Shown: one piece after another, positions 30,670 to 32,529 of the stretch
Position numbering within the stretch: the first letter of the stretch is position 1
How the letters are laid out: every line of letters starts with the position of its first letter
DNA from: an uncultured Eubacteriales bacterium
GTDB taxonomy: Bacteria > Bacillota > Clostridia > Oscillospirales > Oscillospiraceae
Reading direction: 5' to 3'
NCBI GenBank assembly: GCA_900544975.1
Contig: UQXI01000029.1
Location: 1-32,529, forward strand
Length of the DNA: 32,529 nt
Position numbers and translations under genes: made by a program
Notes under the pieces: model-generated
Database searches by the model: none
What the model was told of the DNA's origin: nothing
The model's input: the letters and a program-made list of their open reading frames with translations, nothing else

Positions 30670-30898
30670 TCCTTTTTTTGGAAGAAACTACTTGGGAGCA
30701 GCATTTTTGCTGTTTTGCCCAAAGGGTTAGAGGGGACAAACGCAGGAATTTGTTCAGATTTCCTGGCTGCGTGCGATGCTGCCATTACTTGCCTGGCTGC
30801 TGGTAGTTGGTTGTGTTTATAGAGGACACTGCGAGTTACTCCTGCCTTGCGGCTGCTCCAGTTGCCAGTGTTTGCCGAGAAGGGGAGGGATCTTTTTC

Positions 30899-30927
30899 TT
30901 TACAACCATGGTCATTCATGGTATAGT
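30899..30927 (+). promoter_or_regulatory. murA promoter
   Basis: TTTACA (30899-30904), a 17-bp spacer and TATAGT (30922-30927) preceded by TGG. The stretch from the feo promoter (30669) to here holds no recognisable gene. Confidence 0.65.
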
Positions 30928-30989
30928 AAGAATTGGCTTTTTGTGGGCACATCCTGCGGAAGGCACGATTCATGGGAGAGGATTGTTCC

Positions 30990-32255
30990 ATGCCAAGGTA
31001 TAAAATTGAGGGCGGTCGATCGCTGGAGGGTGTCGTGACCATCAGCGGCGCCAAAAATGCTGCCGTCGCAATTATCCCTGCAGCGCTTCTGGTGCAGGGC
31101 CGCTGCAGAATTGAAAATGTACCGGATATATCCGATGTACATATTTTGCTGGATATTTTAAAGCAAATGGGTGCTTCCGTTTCCCAGGAGTCCCATAACA
31201 CGGTGGAGATTGATTGCACCCATGTGGGTTACACAGAGCCCAACCCGGCCTTGGTCCGGAGGATTCGGGCTTCGTATTATCTCATTGGAGCGCAGCTTGG
31301 CCGGTTTGGCCATTCCCGGGTGGCGCTGCCCGGTGGGTGTAATTTTGCGCCGCGCCCCATTGATCAACATGTAAAAGGCTTTTTGGCGTTGGGTGCTGAG
31401 GTCGAGGAAACGGATGCCTATGTGGATGCATACGCCAGAGAAGGCGGACTTCGTGGCGGAAGAGTCAACCTGGATGTGGTCTCAGTGGGAGCGACGATCA
31501 ACATCATGATTGCGTCTGTACTGGTTCCTGGGCAGACTGTCATTGAGAATGCCGCCAAAGAGCCACACATTGTGGATTTGGCCAACTTTTTGAATACCAT
31601 GGGCGCCAAAATCTCCGGAGCGGGCACAGACGTGATTAAAATCCGGGGAGTCAAGGCGTTACAAGGCGGTACCTATTCCATCATCCCCGACCAAATTGAA
31701 GCCGGCACCTACATGGCAGCGGTGGCGGCGGTAGGCGGTAATGTGCTGATTAAAAACGTGATTCCGAAGCACTTGGACTGCATTTCCGCAAAGCTGCGGG
31801 AAATGGGTGCAAACGTGACCGAGTACGACGATGCCATCCGGGTGGAAAAGGTCCATAGGCTGCGCAGAGCAACTGTCAAGACCATGCCCTATCCCGGCTT
31901 CCCCACCGATATGCAGGGCCAGATTGGTGTCTGCATGACGCTGGCCGAGGGGGTCAGCCGCATCACCGAGAGCATTTATGAGACCCGCTTTTTCGCCTAC
32001 TGTGAAGAGCTTAGCTCCATGGGCGCGAAAATCCAGGTCAATGGGAAGACCGCTGCCATCACCGGGTGTGAGGAGCTCCATGGTGCAACGGTCAAAGCCC
32101 ATGACCTGCGGGCTGGTGCAGCGCTGGTCATTGCCGGCTTGGCTGCCCAGGGGGAGACGCTGGTGGAGAATATTCACTACATTGAGCGGGGCTATGAGAA
32201 CTTAATCGGAAAGCTCAGCGCGCTGGGTGCATGCATCCAACGGGTGGAGGATTGA
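30990..32255 (+). CDS. murA: UDP-N-acetylglucosamine 1-carboxyvinyltransferase
   Basis: This 421-residue cytosolic enzyme transfers enolpyruvate to UDP-GlcNAc, the first committed step of peptidoglycan synthesis. SGAKNAA (K22, N23) binds substrate. PGGCNFAPRPIDQH carries the catalytic Cys (C117), so fosfomycin sensitivity is expected; the loop reads CNFAP where many MurA have CAIGS. The two-domain inside-out barrel is complete to the end. GAGAGG lies 8 nt before ATG at 30990; earlier in-frame ATGs lack a site. The gene is monocistronic with its own promoter and precedes a tRNA gene. Confidence 0.95.
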   Translation: MPRYKIEGGRSLEGVVTISGAKNAAVAIIPAALLVQGRCRIENVPDISDVHILLDILKQMGASVSQESHNTVEIDCTHVGYTEPNPALVRRIRASYYLIGAQLGRFGHSRVALPGGCNFAPRPIDQHVKGFLALGAEVEETDAYVDAYAREGGLRGGRVNLDVVSVGATINIMIASVLVPGQTVIENAAKEPHIVDLANFLNTMGAKISGAGTDVIKIRGVKALQGGTYSIIPDQIEAGTYMAAVAAVGGNVLIKNVIPKHLDCISAKLREMGANVTEYDDAIRVEKVHRLRRATVKTMPYPGFPTDMQGQIGVCMTLAEGVSRITESIYETRFFAYCEELSSMGAKIQVNGKTAAITGCEELHGATVKAHDLRAGAALVIAGLAAQGETLVENIHYIERGYENLIGKLSALGACIQRVED

Positions 32256-32294
32256 GAACCTTCCCCGGAGGGTATGGTCGGCTGGCCGGTGGCG

Positions 32295-32309
32295 GAGTGA
32301 GACTCACTC
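32295..32309. repeat. Short perfect palindrome after murA
   Basis: GAGTGAG-A-CTCACTC lies 40 bp past the murA stop. No T-tract follows. The 32256-32430 gap holds no gene that I can support. Confidence 0.3.
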
Positions 32310-32430
32310 TGCTGCACCCCAGCCGTCGGTGGAAGGAAATGCAGGAGAATGGGCGGTCAGCAGTACGACGGTCCATGCGCAGTTCCTGGCGTTTCCGCCC
32401 GATCCAGAGGAAAATTCGTGAAAATAATAC

Positions 32431-32459
32431 TTGACAATTAGCGTGCCCATGGCTATAAT
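32431..32459 (+). promoter_or_regulatory. Consensus promoter for the tRNA gene
   Basis: TTGACA (32431-32436), exactly 17 bp, TATAAT (32454-32459): a perfect sigma-A promoter, as expected for stable RNA. Confidence 0.85.
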
Positions 32460-32479
32460 AAGCGTGTTCTGTTCGAGAC

Positions 32480-32529
32480 GCCGGTATAGCTCAGCCGGTA
32501 GAGCAGCTGATTTGTAATCAGCAGGTCGG
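32480..32529 (+). tRNA. tRNA-Thr (anticodon TGT), 3' truncated by window end
   Basis: The sequence begins GCCGGTATAGCTCAG, with the D-loop GCCGGTAGAGC. The anticodon arm GCTGA-TTTGTAA-TCAGC has anticodon TGT (Thr). The T arm and acceptor end lie beyond the window. Confidence 0.9.

Noticed and set aside
30776..30890. Possible small lipoprotein or peptide gene before murA
   Set aside because: A hydrophobic start with Cys exists but there is no ribosome site, and the frame runs through the murA promoter.
32227..32434. Short Arg/Ser-rich frames after murA
   Set aside because: No ribosome site, no similarity to known families and overlap with the consensus tRNA promoter.
1..32529. CRISPR array, complete insertion sequence, prophage or rRNA
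   Set aside because: No regularly spaced direct repeats, intact transposase, phage genes or rRNA sequence were seen.

Overview
The window looks like a chromosome segment of an endospore-forming, anaerobic Clostridia-type Firmicute, most like the Oscillospiraceae. The grounds are a GC-rich sequence with clean AGGAGG ribosome sites and sigma-A promoters, an alpha/beta-type small acid-soluble spore protein, a T-box in front of metG, RNase Y, an S-layer-homology protein, a two-subunit Fe-S fumarase, a DegV protein, a DUF1836 protein and a feoA-feoA-feoB locus with a Cys-rich FeoB partner. This placement is inference; no 16S gene is present.

Layout. Positions 1-550 hold the tail of an SLH protein, a three-hairpin intergenic repeat and a terminator. 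Next come a SIR2-TPR protein (552-2249, candidate defence or stress NADase), RNase Y on the minus strand with a long leader, and a dCTP-deaminase/dUTPase-fold domain fused to three membrane helices (4404-5210). Three successive hairpins separate this from a minus operon of SDR, CYTH and DEDDh exonuclease genes (7508-5420). Small solitary genes follow: an NTF2-like protein, a DegV protein, a DUF1836 protein and an XRE/LiaF-like membrane regulator. Positions 11109-12050 hold two broken genes: a GNAT gene interrupted by one in-frame TAG, and a truncated methyltransferase-like gene ending at a terminator. The SASP gene, L-lactate dehydrogenase and uridine kinase follow.

Positions 14150-15680 are a scar-like, partly AT-rich patch with an HTH-gene remnant, an acetyltransferase and degenerate sequence. 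After it the core resumes on the minus strand: fumarase alpha/beta, pyroglutamyl peptidase with a PatB-type lyase, a plus-strand flavodoxin, metG with its T-box, a decayed group II intron 3' end, aspS and mtaB. Then come an HPr-like protein without the phosphoryl-accepting His, a DUF2284 protein with a low-molecular-weight phosphatase, the feo iron-uptake operon, murA and a tRNA-Thr cut by the window end.

The strongest regulatory signal is the palindrome GTTAGC-N4-GCTAAC. It occurs in pairs at only two places I found, the flavodoxin promoter and the feo promoter 11 kb away. In each case one copy sits just downstream of the -10 box, which predicts a shared, probably iron-responsive, repressor. 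The most unusual proteins are the membrane-anchored dCTP-deaminase-like protein, in which a hand alignment puts Arg at the catalytic Glu position, and the SIR2-TPR protein. I saw no CRISPR array, intact transposon or prophage.
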